The notes: generated from the sequence alone by a model not told the origin. Numbered from the stretch's first letter, positions 1 through 8,473 are shown. The stretch is DNA of 64,000 nt from Polynucleobacter sp. AP-Kaivos-20-H2 (GCF_018882215.1 NZ_JACVOX010000001.1:1-64000), one strand, 5' to 3'. Numbers and translations: made by a program.

Positions 1-96
1 GAATATATCCACTACTACAACCATGACCGAATCAAAGAAAAGCTAAAGGGATTAAGTCCGGTTGATTACCGAACTCAATCCCTCGTGCTAACCTAA
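1..96 (+). CDS. IS3-family transposase, C-terminal fragment (5' end outside window)
   Basis: The frame is open from base 1 to TAA at 94-96 and encodes a 31-residue tail with the motif [19 protein letters not shown]. This matches the usual C-terminus of the IS3/IS150 orfB transposase (integrase core, after the DDE glutamate), which ends with an N-x-R-I-K...L-x-G-x-S-P-x-x-Y-R signature. Nothing in the visible part is damaged, so the element could be intact. It stops only 18 bases short of the 3' end of the convergent FAH-family gene. Confidence 0.85.
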   Translation, partial: EYIHYYNHDRIKEKLKGLSPVDYRTQSLVLT

Positions 97-127
97 CTAA
101 ACTGTCCAACTACTGGGGGTCAGTTCA
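1..127 (+). mobile_element. Right end of an IS3-family insertion sequence
   Basis: The window opens inside an insertion sequence. The last 31 codons of a DDE transposase are followed by a short spacer and a terminal inverted repeat at 103-127. Read inward, the repeat begins TGAACTGACCCCCAGTAG, the TG...CA type of end seen in IS3 elements. The outer boundary is put at 127. The left end and the rest of the transposase lie outside the window, so the target-site duplication cannot be checked; CTA at 128-130 would be the flanking trinucleotide. Confidence 0.85.
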
Positions 128-144
128 CTAGGGTGGCTTTTCTT

Positions 145-1032
145 CTATTGAGCAATAAAAGTGTTTTCTAACTTGCCAATGCCACCCATCTCTACAACGA
201 CTACATCGCCATTGACTAAATACTTGGGGGGCTTAAAGCCAATACCAACACCAACTGGAGTTCCGGTGGCAATTAAATCTCCTGGGTAGAGGGTTATGCC
301 TGCAGAGACCGTGGCGATCATATTGGGGATATCAAAAATTAGATCTTTGGTATTGGAGTTTTGACGTAGTTCACCATTGACCCAGCACTTGACGGGGATG
401 TTTTCGGCATCGACCTCATCTGCCGTAACAACCCAAGGACCCATAGGACAGAAGGTATCAAAACTTTTTCCTAAAAACCATTGCTTATGTCTTTGCTGCC
501 AGTCGCGCGCAGTCACATCATTGATAGCGGTATAACCCCAGACGTGCTTCATTGCATCTGCTTCGCTAATACCTTTGCCGCCTTTGCCAATCACAATCGT
601 GAGTTCCGCTTCGTAATCGATGCAGGTGGATACAGTAGTGGGGATGATGACGTTAGTATTGGGTCCGGTTACAGACTCGGGTGGCTTCGTGAAAAAGATT
701 GCGTGGCTTGGAATATCTTCACCAGGTTTAGCGCTGCCATCAAAGCCGCTATTGGAAAATTCTTTAGCGTGCTCATGATAATTTTTACCGACGCAGAAAA
801 TATTGCGACGTGGTCTAGGTACTGGAGCAAGTAGACGGATGTCGCTAAACGCATGCGTGGAAATAGGTTTTGGGAGCTTGCCCGCGAGGTCAGATTTAAG
901 AATGGCAACAATGCCATCTTCACTAACGTCCACACCTAAATCGAGCTCTTGAACTGTCCTGCCATCAGCAGACACAATTCCAACGCGAGTTTTGGTAGGC
1001 TCTTTGGCTAAAACAAATGCGGCATATCTCAT
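145..1032 (-). CDS. Fumarylacetoacetate hydrolase family protein (FAH fold)
   Basis: This 295-residue protein has the FAH C-terminal catalytic fold. Visible features are the family entry motif FCVGKNYHEHAKE (79-91), the acidic metal ligands E141 and E143 in DYEAEL, and D172 in NDVTARDWQ. The late TGTPVGVG loop closes the active site. Family members hydrolyse or decarboxylate acylpyruvates, or hydrate 2-oxo acids, in catabolic pathways; the substrate cannot be read from sequence. The N-terminal ~70 residues form the short cap domain typical of this subgroup. The gene lies alone on the minus strand, with the IS end just past its stop. It probably supports aromatic or dicarboxylate catabolism with the neighbouring Bug receptor. 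Confidence 0.9.
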   Translation of the reverse strand: MRYAAFVLAKEPTKTRVGIVSADGRTVQELDLGVDVSEDGIVAILKSDLAGKLPKPISTHAFSDIRLLAPVPRPRRNIFCVGKNYHEHAKEFSNSGFDGSAKPGEDIPSHAIFFTKPPESVTGPNTNVIIPTTVSTCIDYEAELTIVIGKGGKGISEADAMKHVWGYTAINDVTARDWQQRHKQWFLGKSFDTFCPMGPWVVTADEVDAENIPVKCWVNGELRQNSNTKDLIFDIPNMIATVSAGITLYPGDLIATGTPVGVGIGFKPPKYLVNGDVVVVEMGGIGKLENTFIAQ

Positions 1033-1145
1033 GATTACTGTCTCCGGCTGGGGTTTTGTCTACGTTAACCCCTGTTTATTGTGATGAATCTTGTAGTAGG
1101 ATAAAGAGCATAAATAATAACTAATTTACGTATTTGAGACAAAAA

Positions 1146-2132
1146 ATGAGACAAAAATATTCATTTGCTACTGCCTTAGTCTTTTTATGCGCTTGCTTGG
1201 CCTCTCAGGGCGCTTTTGCGCAGGCGTCAGAACCCTGGCCTACAAAGCCCATCACTATGGTTGTGCCATTCCCGCCGGGTGGGGTTGCTGATACTGTCGG
1301 TAGACCGGTGGCAGAGGCACTTTCTCGTAGTCTGGGTCAGCCAGTGATTGTGGAAAATAAAGCTGGGGCTGGCGGAGGCATTGGCATGGCAGCAGTAGCC
1401 AGAGCAAAGCCTGACGGCTATACGATTTTGATGGCCCTATCGTCCATTTCAATTATTCCTGAAGCAGATAAAGTGGTGGGAAGAGAGCAATCCTTTCAGC
1501 TGAATCAACTTAAGCCGATCGCACGCTTTACTGCGGACCCAACAGTGTTGGTAGTGAGGGCGGATAGCCCATGGAAAGATTACAAATCTTTTGTGGCTGC
1601 AATGCGAGCTAATCCCGGTAAATACAATTTTGGATCGTCGGGTAATTACGGCACGATGCATGTGCCAATGGAGATGCTCAAGTCTTCAGAGAAGTTCTAC
1701 ATGGTTCATATTCCTTATACAGGTGCAGGGCCAGCGATTGTGGGTTTATTGGGCGGCCAAGTAGATGCTATTGCTACTGGACCTTCTTCAATCGTTCAGC
1801 AAATTAAGGCGGGCAAAGTGCGTGCATTAGCTCATTGGGGTGATGGCAGGTTAGCCAGCATGCCTGAAGTGCCTAGTTTTAAAGAAATGGGCGTCAAGGT
1901 TGAGTTCTCTCAGTGGGCTGGTTTATTTGTGCCCAGCGCAACCCCTGACTACATCACCAATAAGCTCCGTGAGGCTGCTAAACAAGCGGCGAATGATGAG
2001 CGGGTACGTACTGTGATCAATGGAGCTGGAAGTCCAATTCAATATATGGATGCGCCTGAATTTAAGGTCTACTGGGATAAGGAATCCGCTCAGATGGGTG
2101 AGGTTGTTAGAAAGATTGGCAAGGTTGAATAA
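1146..2132 (+). CDS. Bug/TctC-family periplasmic solute-binding receptor
   Basis: This is a 328-residue exported binding protein. It has a signal peptide ending near GAFAQ and then the Bug signature PWPTKPITMVVPFPPGG with the ligand-contacting Asp in GVADTVGR. Bug proteins bind carboxylates or small polar organics in the periplasm, either for TctAB-type permeases or as sensors. No tctAB genes lie nearby. I chose ATG 1146; the in-frame TTG at 1134 would add MRQK, a duplication of the same four residues. Its stop overlaps the next start (TAATG), so it is translationally coupled to the class II aldolase, suggesting that receptor and enzyme handle related carboxylated compounds. Confidence 0.92.
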   Translation: MRQKYSFATALVFLCACLASQGAFAQASEPWPTKPITMVVPFPPGGVADTVGRPVAEALSRSLGQPVIVENKAGAGGGIGMAAVARAKPDGYTILMALSSISIIPEADKVVGREQSFQLNQLKPIARFTADPTVLVVRADSPWKDYKSFVAAMRANPGKYNFGSSGNYGTMHVPMEMLKSSEKFYMVHIPYTGAGPAIVGLLGGQVDAIATGPSSIVQQIKAGKVRALAHWGDGRLASMPEVPSFKEMGVKVEFSQWAGLFVPSATPDYITNKLREAAKQAANDERVRTVINGAGSPIQYMDAPEFKVYWDKESAQMGEVVRKIGKVE

Positions 2133-2929
2133 TGAAAAAACAATTACTTTCCCCTTTGTTGATACTGCTTTTTGCCCAAGCACATGCCGCAACCGTTCAG
2201 GAGCAGATGGATCAAAATCCAGCCGTGAAAACAGCGATTGAAGAGCTGGTTCTTGCGAATCATATTTTGTATGACCAAAATGCGGTAGATGGTTATGGGC
2301 ATATAAGTGTTCGTAACCCAACCAATCCCAATACCTTCTTTCTGGCAAGAAGTGTTGCGCCATCTGTCGTCAAAGTTGAAGACATCATGGAATTCGATAT
2401 GAATGGCAAAGCTTTAAATGGCGATACACGAGTGGCTTATGGTGAGCGATTTATTCATAGCGGCATTTTGAAAAATCGCCCAGATATTAATTCAGTTATT
2501 CATGGACATGCTGCACCCATTCTGCCTTATGGGTTAACAGGCACCACGCTCAAGCCCGTCTATCACATGAGTGCATTCTTGGGTGAGGGCGCACCTGTTT
2601 TCGAAATCCGAAATTTTGCTAAGCCCAATCCCGATACGGATATGTTTGTTAGTAATGGAGAGCTGGGCGATGCTTTATCCAAAACCATGGGTTTGCAATA
2701 TTTTGTTTTGATGCGCGGTCATGGATATGCTGCAGGAGCAGACTCTATTAAGAAAGCAGTCTTTAGAACGGTGTACGCAATTCAGAATGCGAGCATTCAG
2801 TCTGAAGCAATGAAGATGGGTCAAGTGCAATACCTTAGTCCCGGTGAGGCTCTCACTGCACAGGAAACGATTGAGAAAACCATTGGGCGTCCATGGCAAC
2901 TTTGGAGTGAGAGCGTCAAAAAACCCTAA
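2132..2929 (+). CDS. Class II aldolase/adducin family protein with a signal peptide
   Basis: This 265-residue protein has the class II aldolase/adducin fold. Zinc-ligand histidines are visible at H124 and H126 (VIHGHAAP) and H197 (MRGHGYAAG), with acidic E105 (GERFIHSG) in the region of the usual catalytic glutamate. Family members cleave or decarboxylate sugar phosphates and related compounds, normally in the cytoplasm. Unusually, the first 20 residues form a clear Sec-type signal peptide (MKKQ, then a hydrophobic stretch, then AQAHA), so the enzyme is predicted to be periplasmic. The start overlaps the Bug receptor stop by one base. Substrate unknown; confident about the fold, less so about the cellular location. 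Confidence 0.85.
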   Translation: MKKQLLSPLLILLFAQAHAATVQEQMDQNPAVKTAIEELVLANHILYDQNAVDGYGHISVRNPTNPNTFFLARSVAPSVVKVEDIMEFDMNGKALNGDTRVAYGERFIHSGILKNRPDINSVIHGHAAPILPYGLTGTTLKPVYHMSAFLGEGAPVFEIRNFAKPNPDTDMFVSNGELGDALSKTMGLQYFVLMRGHGYAAGADSIKKAVFRTVYAIQNASIQSEAMKMGQVQYLSPGEALTAQETIEKTIGRPWQLWSESVKKP

Positions 2930-2950
2930 TTCTTGTTAAACTCACGCATC

Positions 2951-3748
2951 ATGCAGATGCAAGCCCACCCCTTCAAGACAGCACTTATCCAGGGGCTGCT
3001 ATTAACTGTATTAACCCTCTCGCCATCTATCAGTATGGCGGTCCTGCAGGATGAAATTCAGGTTTACGATGATGAAATTAATGCCAAGGGTGAAGCAAGT
3101 CTAGAAGTACATTTAAATAGCACTCCACGAGGCATACAAACTCCCTCCTATCCAGGAGAGGTAATGAACAATAATGGTGTACGTGTGACCCCAGAGTTTG
3201 CATATGGGCTAGGCCATGATTTAGAAGCTGGCTTATATATCTCTTATGTGAACTACGACAACAAGTTTCAATATGCAGCAACCAAAGTACGTATGAAATG
3301 GTTGCCAATACGCGAAGATAAAGGCGATTCTTTCTTTGCGGGCGCCAATCTAGAATTATCTAACGTACAACCGCAGTTTGATGAGTCTAGATATAACAGT
3401 GAAATGCGTTTCATTATTGGCAAGCATTTTGATGAGTGGCTTTTCTCATTTAATCCAATTGTAGATATGCCGCTCTCGCAACCTTACGTACATCAGTCAC
3501 CTTATTTTTCCACTGCAACCCGCTTGTCTAGGGAGTTGACTCCCGAGTTAGCGCTGGGAGTGGAGTACTACTCCAACCTGAATCAACTTGGTCAGCCCAT
3601 TAACTACCAAAATACCCAGCAATTGGGATTCTTAATGATGTACTACGAAGGCAAACCACTTTCTTTTCAGGCTGGCGTGGGTAAAGGCTTCTCTAACAGC
3701 ACGGATTCGTTAACGCTTAAAGCGATTTTTTCCATTCCATTAAATTAA
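2951..3748 (+). CDS. Exported, probably outer-membrane beta-barrel protein of unknown function
   Basis: A 265-residue exported protein: signal peptide up to about SISMA, then alternating hydrophobic/polar stretches with many aromatic residues (EAGLYISYVNYDNKF, ELALGVEYYSNL, GFLMMYYEG) and a C-terminal IFSIPLN resembling a terminal barrel strand. I see no catalytic motif. The ATG at 2951 gives a better signal peptide than the TTG at 2933. It follows the class II aldolase by about 20 bases and is probably cotranscribed, so it may be a surface component or pore for the same compounds. Function is not assigned. Confidence 0.75.
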   Translation: MQMQAHPFKTALIQGLLLTVLTLSPSISMAVLQDEIQVYDDEINAKGEASLEVHLNSTPRGIQTPSYPGEVMNNNGVRVTPEFAYGLGHDLEAGLYISYVNYDNKFQYAATKVRMKWLPIREDKGDSFFAGANLELSNVQPQFDESRYNSEMRFIIGKHFDEWLFSFNPIVDMPLSQPYVHQSPYFSTATRLSRELTPELALGVEYYSNLNQLGQPINYQNTQQLGFLMMYYEGKPLSFQAGVGKGFSNSTDSLTLKAIFSIPLN

Positions 3749-3760
3749 ATTTAAAACAAA

Positions 3761-4192
3761 CTATTTCTGTTCGCGTTCTTCTAGGTTAGGGCTCTCTTGA
3801 GCGCGAATATCAGCAGTGTAGAACTTTCCGGTATCAGTTAGCGTTACTTTCTTAAGATATCCACCCTTATTACCGTTGCGTAATGGCCAAAATTCCACTG
3901 ATACTTTATCTCCTGCTTTTACAGCGTTTCTAGTCCAGCCGCCTGCACGAGTCAGATTTCCCGGACTTGAAACTTCGAGTATCCAAAGCGCAGGTGCATC
4001 GCCATCCTTGAGTGTGCCAGTTACAAAAATGCCAACGTGAGGGTTGGTCCACTGAACTTCTTTGACTACCCCAGTAATAGTAAATACTTTATCTCTATCA
4101 AACATGGTGGTGGCATGGTGCGCAAACGCTAGGGCTGACACTGATAATGCAATAGCGAATGAGGCTACTCTTGTAAATGTGGTGAGTTTCAA
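3761..4192 (-). CDS. DUF6152-like exported protein
   Basis: This 143-residue protein has a signal peptide (MKLTTF to ALAFA) followed by HHATTMFDRDK, then GVVKEVQWTNPHVGIFV and GWTRNAVKAGDKVSVEFWPLRNG. The HH...FD start, the NPH motif and the GD-V-V-P-rdG segment match the uncharacterised family usually labelled DUF6152, which reads like a small OB-type beta protein. It is predicted to be periplasmic. It is the last gene of a four-gene minus-strand cluster (6094 to 3761) and follows the next gene upstream by about 33 bases. Function unknown. Family assignment is from memory of the motif pattern. Confidence 0.75.
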   Translation of the reverse strand: MKLTTFTRVASFAIALSVSALAFAHHATTMFDRDKVFTITGVVKEVQWTNPHVGIFVTGTLKDGDAPALWILEVSSPGNLTRAGGWTRNAVKAGDKVSVEFWPLRNGNKGGYLKKVTLTDTGKFYTADIRAQESPNLEEREQK

Positions 4193-4225
4193 AATACTAT
4201 CTCCTTGGGGTGACCTAGATATAAA

Positions 4226-5053
4226 TTATTGGGGTGGAATGCGATTCCCGCCCACATCGTATTGAACGGGAACGTAAATATCATTACCGCGATTATCTTT
4301 TCCTGGAGCAAAAGAGCCCTCTAAACACACTCCTTCGATAATATCGAATTTACGAGCGCGTTGACGGAAATAAATACGGGTTGTTTTCCAGGGCTTGGTC
4401 AGCACATTGGGGGCAATGATTTCAATATCGTCATGCAATTCATCTTTACCCGCTAAATGAATTCGTTCGATGATGTGCATATCACCATTATTGGGAACGC
4501 CGGCAGCTTCGCTGATAGCAATATAGGCCTGAGGCACTACACCTACCGTATCTACAACGAGAGTATCGCCCTCCCACTTGCCAATAGAGTGACCATGAAA
4601 GGTCGGGTCTGGATCTTCTGGATGAGGGCGACCATCGGTATAGATACGTCGCAAACGATTACCATCAGACTCTCCAAGTAAAGTCACTCTGCCTGGCGTA
4701 AAAAGGATTTCCATTGCGTTATGGGTAACCAACATCCACGCAGGCATGGCTTCAGGCAGGCAATTCACGAAGAGTGGGGGAGGTCTCCCGGCCTTTTCCT
4801 CAGCCAGTTGAAATTGAATGAGTTCGTTGGCAGCGGGGGTCCAAGGTGGCATATTGGTTTTGGCCTGTTTATCTTGATCCGAAATTTTGGGATTCCACAC
4901 GCCACTCCAATCAGGCAGCTTAGCAAGGTTGACCCAGTCCTTAGACGTAGGTGGGGGGTTGATGATAGGCTTGGTTGATTGGGCCGCTGTATTTTGTGCA
5001 AGGCCTATTCCTAAACCCGCAGCCATTAATAGGCAGATTAGTTTTCTTTTCAT
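4226..5053 (-). CDS. Conserved exported protein of unknown function
   Basis: A 275-residue protein with a Sec signal peptide (cleavage near NTAAQ). Recognisable conserved blocks are LPDWSGVWNP near the mature N-terminus, NAMEILFTPGRVTLLGE in the middle and FHGHSIGKWEGDTLVVDTVG in the centre. These blocks recur in uncharacterised proteobacterial proteins, often beside DUF6152 proteins, but I know of no assigned biochemical activity. Two cysteines (FVNCLPEA and EGVCLEGS) could form a periplasmic disulfide. It sits 16 bases downstream of a DUF6644-like membrane gene and 33 bases upstream of the DUF6152-like gene, so the cluster probably encodes a membrane plus periplasm assembly. Confidence 0.75.
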   Translation of the reverse strand: MKRKLICLLMAAGLGIGLAQNTAAQSTKPIINPPPTSKDWVNLAKLPDWSGVWNPKISDQDKQAKTNMPPWTPAANELIQFQLAEEKAGRPPPLFVNCLPEAMPAWMLVTHNAMEILFTPGRVTLLGESDGNRLRRIYTDGRPHPEDPDPTFHGHSIGKWEGDTLVVDTVGVVPQAYIAISEAAGVPNNGDMHIIERIHLAGKDELHDDIEIIAPNVLTKPWKTTRIYFRQRARKFDIIEGVCLEGSFAPGKDNRGNDIYVPVQYDVGGNRIPPQ

Positions 5054-5069
5054 ATCCCCTCTTTTTTAT

Positions 5070-5576
5070 TCATGATGTTGCTGATACTAATTCGAGCGTA
5101 AAGCCAATCCAACGACCGCAAAAAATAATACTTATCCAAAGCGTTAGTGAAATGGCTCCGGCAATGCGAGCCGCTATTGGCAATTGTTGGTAGTGATTCC
5201 AGCTATCGAGATTTTTGCCGATTATAAATTGAAAGCACATCATATTGATGCCTGCCAAGCCAAGTAGAATAATTTTAGAGATGAAGTAAAAATTTTGACT
5301 GTAACTTAGCGCATTTGAGGTGAAAAGAATCGCGCCTGTAATAGCGGCAGCTAAAAAAGCCATCCAGGTAATCGGCAGAAGCTCTTTGCTGATATTACTA
5401 ATTGCTCGATTTAACGCGCGTACCCCAATCAAGCGCAGATCTACCAATGCAATTGAGCCGATGACCAATGTGACTGCTAGAACATGGATGGCTTCAATCC
5501 AGGGAAATAATAATTCATTTTCGCGAATCGTTTGCGCTAGGGGATTGCTATAAATGAAAATCAGAATGTCGTTCAT
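5070..5576 (-). CDS. DUF6644-like four-helix inner-membrane protein (copy 1)
   Basis: This 168-residue protein has four predicted membrane helices: about 25-48 (IEAIHVLAVTLVIGSIALVDLRL), 66-88, 97-121 and 138-158. The IHV...GSI..VDLRL.G motif and a late CGRWIGF match the membrane family I know as DUF6644. The conserved histidine near the start of helix 1 and the arginine and glycine after it are shared with the neighbouring paralogue. Location is the inner membrane; function unknown. It is adjacent to copy 2 (32-base gap) and to the exported protein at 4226-5053, consistent with one transcript. Confidence 0.75.
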   Translation of the reverse strand: MNDILIFIYSNPLAQTIRENELLFPWIEAIHVLAVTLVIGSIALVDLRLIGVRALNRAISNISKELLPITWMAFLAAAITGAILFTSNALSYSQNFYFISKIILLGLAGINMMCFQFIIGKNLDSWNHYQQLPIAARIAGAISLTLWISIIFCGRWIGFTLELVSATS

Positions 5577-5608
5577 ATCTTTTGTAATTAATTATTATGA
5601 ATTTTTGA

Positions 5609-6094
5609 TTAGGCGTAGGCAATCCAGCGGCCAGCAGCAACAATGCCAACCCACAAAGCTAGCGACAAAATTGCCAGCAAACGGTTTGTAGTATTTACTG
5701 GAGTGAAAGAGTTATTGCTATGCCATTTTTTCTGAAAAAGTAGGGTGATGAAGATCACCGCAAGCAACATCAGCATTTTTAGTTGAAAGGCTGGGTTGGT
5801 TAAAGATCTTGCGGGCTCTCCTACGATCATGATGCAGCCGGTAATCAGTAGTACTGGAAGTGCAAGCCAGATTAAAGACTGATATCGATTAATTACAGCT
5901 GCAATTGGTTCGCTTTGCCCGTGAATGCCTAAGATTCTGAGATTGATCAGAAGGACGCCTACGAGAATGGACGCTATAGCTAGAATATGGATGCTCTGCA
6001 AAAAGGGCACTACCCAGAAATTATTTTGTATTGCTGCATTGAGAGGAGTGCTCTCCAGGTAATAGCAGAATTGGAGTAATGCAGAATTTTGCAT
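5609..6094 (-). CDS. DUF6644-like four-helix inner-membrane protein (copy 2)
   Basis: A 161-residue paralogue of the next gene downstream. It shares the layout of four helices, with FLQSIHILAIASILVGVLLINLRILG in helix 1 and a C-terminal VAAGRWIAYA. The aspartate of the VDLRL motif in copy 1 is replaced by asparagine (LINLRI) here, so the two are diverged rather than recently duplicated. It is the first gene of the minus-strand cluster. The 260 bases upstream (6095-6355) carry the promoter side and, beyond it, the terminator of the Bug gene. Function unknown. Confidence 0.72.
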   Translation of the reverse strand: MQNSALLQFCYYLESTPLNAAIQNNFWVVPFLQSIHILAIASILVGVLLINLRILGIHGQSEPIAAVINRYQSLIWLALPVLLITGCIMIVGEPARSLTNPAFQLKMLMLLAVIFITLLFQKKWHSNNSFTPVNTTNRLLAILSLALWVGIVAAGRWIAYA

Positions 6095-6306
6095 AGTTTT
6101 AGTAATAACTGAGTTTGGTGAGAAGAGTTTATATGATTTAAATCATTAAAAAATCGAGCTTAGCAAGTTATGGCGATTCAAGTTCTTTTTGGTGGATGCT
6201 TGAGAATTTTTGCTGCAGTTGCAGCATTTTTATAGCCTCCCAAAACGAATTAGATCATCGCAAGAAAAGAGTCTTAAATGATTAAATGAGGTAAGGTCAT
6301 TAAGAA

Positions 6307-6333
6307 ATAAGGGGTCTCAAAGAAACCCCTTAT
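6307..6333 (-). terminator. Intrinsic terminator of the 6356-7357 Bug gene
   Basis: A perfect 9-bp inverted repeat, ATAAGGGGT (6307-6315) and ACCCCTTAT (6325-6333), encloses a 9-base loop. On the minus strand it is followed by a T-rich tract (TTTCTTAATG). It lies 23 bases past the stop of the Bug receptor gene. Confidence 0.7.
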
Positions 6334-6355
6334 CGCATTTGAGAGTGTTAAGCGT

Positions 6356-7357
6356 TCAATCTGCTTTTACGTTTGCATCTTTAATGACTTTGCTCCACAT
6401 AGTCATTTCCCGTGTAATGCGCTTGCTGGAATCTGCTGGGGAAAGATAGTTCACATACACACCTGCTGCCAGCATGCGTTCTTGCACTTCGGGGCGCTGC
6501 AAAATAACCTTGATATCTGCGCTGAGTTTATCGATGATTGGCTTAGGAGTTCCTGCAGGAGCCAAAATACCAAACATACTTACAACATCAAAGTTAGGCA
6601 GACCTGTAGCTTCGGTGACGGTAGGTACATCCGGCAACTGACTAATGCGTTTAGCGGTTGTCACGGCTAGAGGTCTTAATTGACCTGCTTGAATAAATTG
6701 TAGGGCTGCTGGAACTGTTTCAGACATCGTGAGTACTTGACCGCCCACTAGATCAGTCATTGCAGGGCCGCTGCCTTTGTAAGGCACATGCAATAAATCT
6801 AAACCAAGTTGATAGCGAAACATTTCCATTGCAAGGCGTTGTGGTGCACCAGCTCCAGATGAGGCGAAAGTAAGTTTGCCCGGGTTCGCTTTTGCGTAAG
6901 CAATGAACTCTTTCATATTCTTTACCGGGACTGAAGGGTTCACTACAAATACCAGAGGCACTACTCCTACCACGTCCACTGGTGTGAAATCTTTCTCAAG
7001 GTTGTATCGAATTCTATCTTTATCAAGATTTGCGTTGATAGAGTGCGAGGTCAGGGCGCCCATTAACAGCGTATAGCCGTCAGCAGGAGACTTTGCAACC
7101 ATATCCGCACCAATATTGCCGCTATCGCCTGCGCGATTATCGGGAACCACTTGCTGGTTTAGTGATTTAGAGAGTTCTTGTGCCATGATGCGTCCAATCA
7201 CATCAGTAGCACCACCTGGTGGGTATGGAATCACCAGCTTAATAGGCTTGTCAGGGTAATTTTTAATTGCAGAGCTATTAGTTTGGGCTAGCAGTGGGGC
7301 GGTGATCAGGCTGCCGCAAACTAGTAGGCCTAAGCCTCGAATTAGATGTTGTCTCAT
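6356..7357 (-). CDS. Bug/TctC-family periplasmic solute-binding receptor
   Basis: A 333-residue binding protein with a signal peptide ending at ITAPLLAQ and the Bug signature NYPDKPIKLVIPYPPGGATDVIGR. The conserved Asp of ATDVIGR is the ligand-contact residue of the family. The middle region GSGPAMTDLVGGQV and the PDVPTVTEATGL motif are also typical. It stands alone on the minus strand with its own terminator and without a TctAB permease. Ligand unknown, probably a carboxylate. It could deliver substrate to a permease elsewhere or act as an extracytoplasmic sensor. Confidence 0.92.
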   Translation of the reverse strand: MRQHLIRGLGLLVCGSLITAPLLAQTNSSAIKNYPDKPIKLVIPYPPGGATDVIGRIMAQELSKSLNQQVVPDNRAGDSGNIGADMVAKSPADGYTLLMGALTSHSINANLDKDRIRYNLEKDFTPVDVVGVVPLVFVVNPSVPVKNMKEFIAYAKANPGKLTFASSGAGAPQRLAMEMFRYQLGLDLLHVPYKGSGPAMTDLVGGQVLTMSETVPAALQFIQAGQLRPLAVTTAKRISQLPDVPTVTEATGLPNFDVVSMFGILAPAGTPKPIIDKLSADIKVILQRPEVQERMLAAGVYVNYLSPADSSKRITREMTMWSKVIKDANVKAD

Positions 7358-7463
7358 TTTGTATTTTTAATGGTGGGTTGAGTTACGATTTTCTATTATC
7401 TACAGATTAAAAATTCATGCGCTGCGTCAATGAACTGCAAATTTCTCTTATTACAATGAAGAA

Positions 7464-7745
7464 ATGAACCTAGAGCCTCACCAAATAGAGATTATTGGAT
7501 ATTGCGCTGCATTCTTGACTACCATTGCCTTTTTGCCTCAGGCGATACAGTCTTGGCGCACTCGAGACCTATCGGGCATCTCCTTAGGCATGTATTCCTT
7601 GTTTACTGTGGGGGTGGGTTTGTGGCTGGTTTACGGCCTCATTATTGAAAAGTGGCCCCTCATCTTAGCCAATGCACTCACTTTTGCCTTGGCACTTAGC
7701 ATCCTATTATTGAAATTGCGTCATACTTCTAAACATCAGAAATAA
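7464..7745 (+). CDS. SemiSWEET-type sugar transporter, PQ-loop family
   Basis: This 93-residue membrane protein has three predicted helices and the PQ-loop signature FLPQAIQSWRTRDLSGIS (residues 24-41). The length and the LPQ...W.T.....IS pattern match bacterial SemiSWEETs, which dimerise to form a sugar facilitator in the inner membrane. The start ATG at 7464 is preceded by a weak ribosome site (AATGAAGAA). It is followed by the FAH-family gene 35 bases later and may be cotranscribed. Sugar specificity cannot be inferred. Confidence 0.88.
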   Translation: MNLEPHQIEIIGYCAAFLTTIAFLPQAIQSWRTRDLSGISLGMYSLFTVGVGLWLVYGLIIEKWPLILANALTFALALSILLLKLRHTSKHQK

Positions 7746-7780
7746 AGCACCCATTCATCAAAATTCTTCGAAAGGTTTTT

Positions 7781-8473
7781 ATGTCTTCAGTATTTGTGAT
7801 TGATCCACCTCCAGTGATTTCATTGCCCGTGACTGGCGATACTCGTCGCTTTGCCGTGAATCGCATTTACTGCGTTGGTAGAAATTACGCCGATCATGCG
7901 CGTGAGATGGGTCATGATCCTGATCGTGAGCCGCCATTCTTCTTTATGAAGCCCGCCAATTCGATTGTGACTGATGGAAAAGATATGGCATACCCAAGTT
8001 TATCGAAGGATGTTCATCACGAAATTGAGATGGTGGTTGCTATTGGTAAAGGCGGTGCCAATATTGCTGCAGATAAAGCCCTAGAGCATGTCTATGGTTA
8101 CGGGGTTGGTCTGGACATGACTCGGCGCGATCTTCAAGGCGAGGCTAAGAAGATGGGGCGTCCTTGGGATACCGGCAAAGCATTTGATCAATCGGCTCCT
8201 TGCGGCGAGATTACGCCAGCTACTCAGTGTGGTCATCCTGCCAAAGGCGCCGTTAAGCTCTTAGTGAATGGTGAAGTGCGTCAAGAGGGCGATCTCAATC
8301 AGTTGATTTGGAACGTTCCTGACACGATTGCTTATTTATCTACCTTATTTACCCTGAAGCCAGGCGATTTGATTTTCTCTGGTACGCCAGCAGGCGTTGG
8401 TCCAGTTAAAAAAGGGGATGTACTTGAGGGTAGTGTTGCCGGCTTACCAAGCTTAAAAACAAAAATTCTCTAA
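7781..8473 (+). CDS. Fumarylacetoacetate hydrolase family protein, fumarylpyruvate hydrolase-like
   Basis: A 230-residue FAH-fold enzyme without the N-terminal cap of the larger members. Visible motifs are IYCVGRNYADHAREMG (29-44), metal ligands E81 and E83 in HHEIEM, and D112 in LDMTRRDLQ, then FSGTPAGVGPV. Short members with the sequence GHDPDREPPFFFMKP resemble fumarylpyruvate and acylpyruvate hydrolases from gentisate-type degradation (NagK-like), a role here only inferred. The stop TAA is immediately followed by the ATG of the alpha/beta hydrolase gene, so the two are translationally coupled. Confidence 0.9.
   Translation: MSSVFVIDPPPVISLPVTGDTRRFAVNRIYCVGRNYADHAREMGHDPDREPPFFFMKPANSIVTDGKDMAYPSLSKDVHHEIEMVVAIGKGGANIAADKALEHVYGYGVGLDMTRRDLQGEAKKMGRPWDTGKAFDQSAPCGEITPATQCGHPAKGAVKLLVNGEVRQEGDLNQLIWNVPDTIAYLSTLFTLKPGDLIFSGTPAGVGPVKKGDVLEGSVAGLPSLKTKIL

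Noticed and set aside
669..935. Long reading frames on the opposite strand inside real genes
   Set aside because: They lie antisense or out of frame within genes with clear domains and lack ribosome sites.
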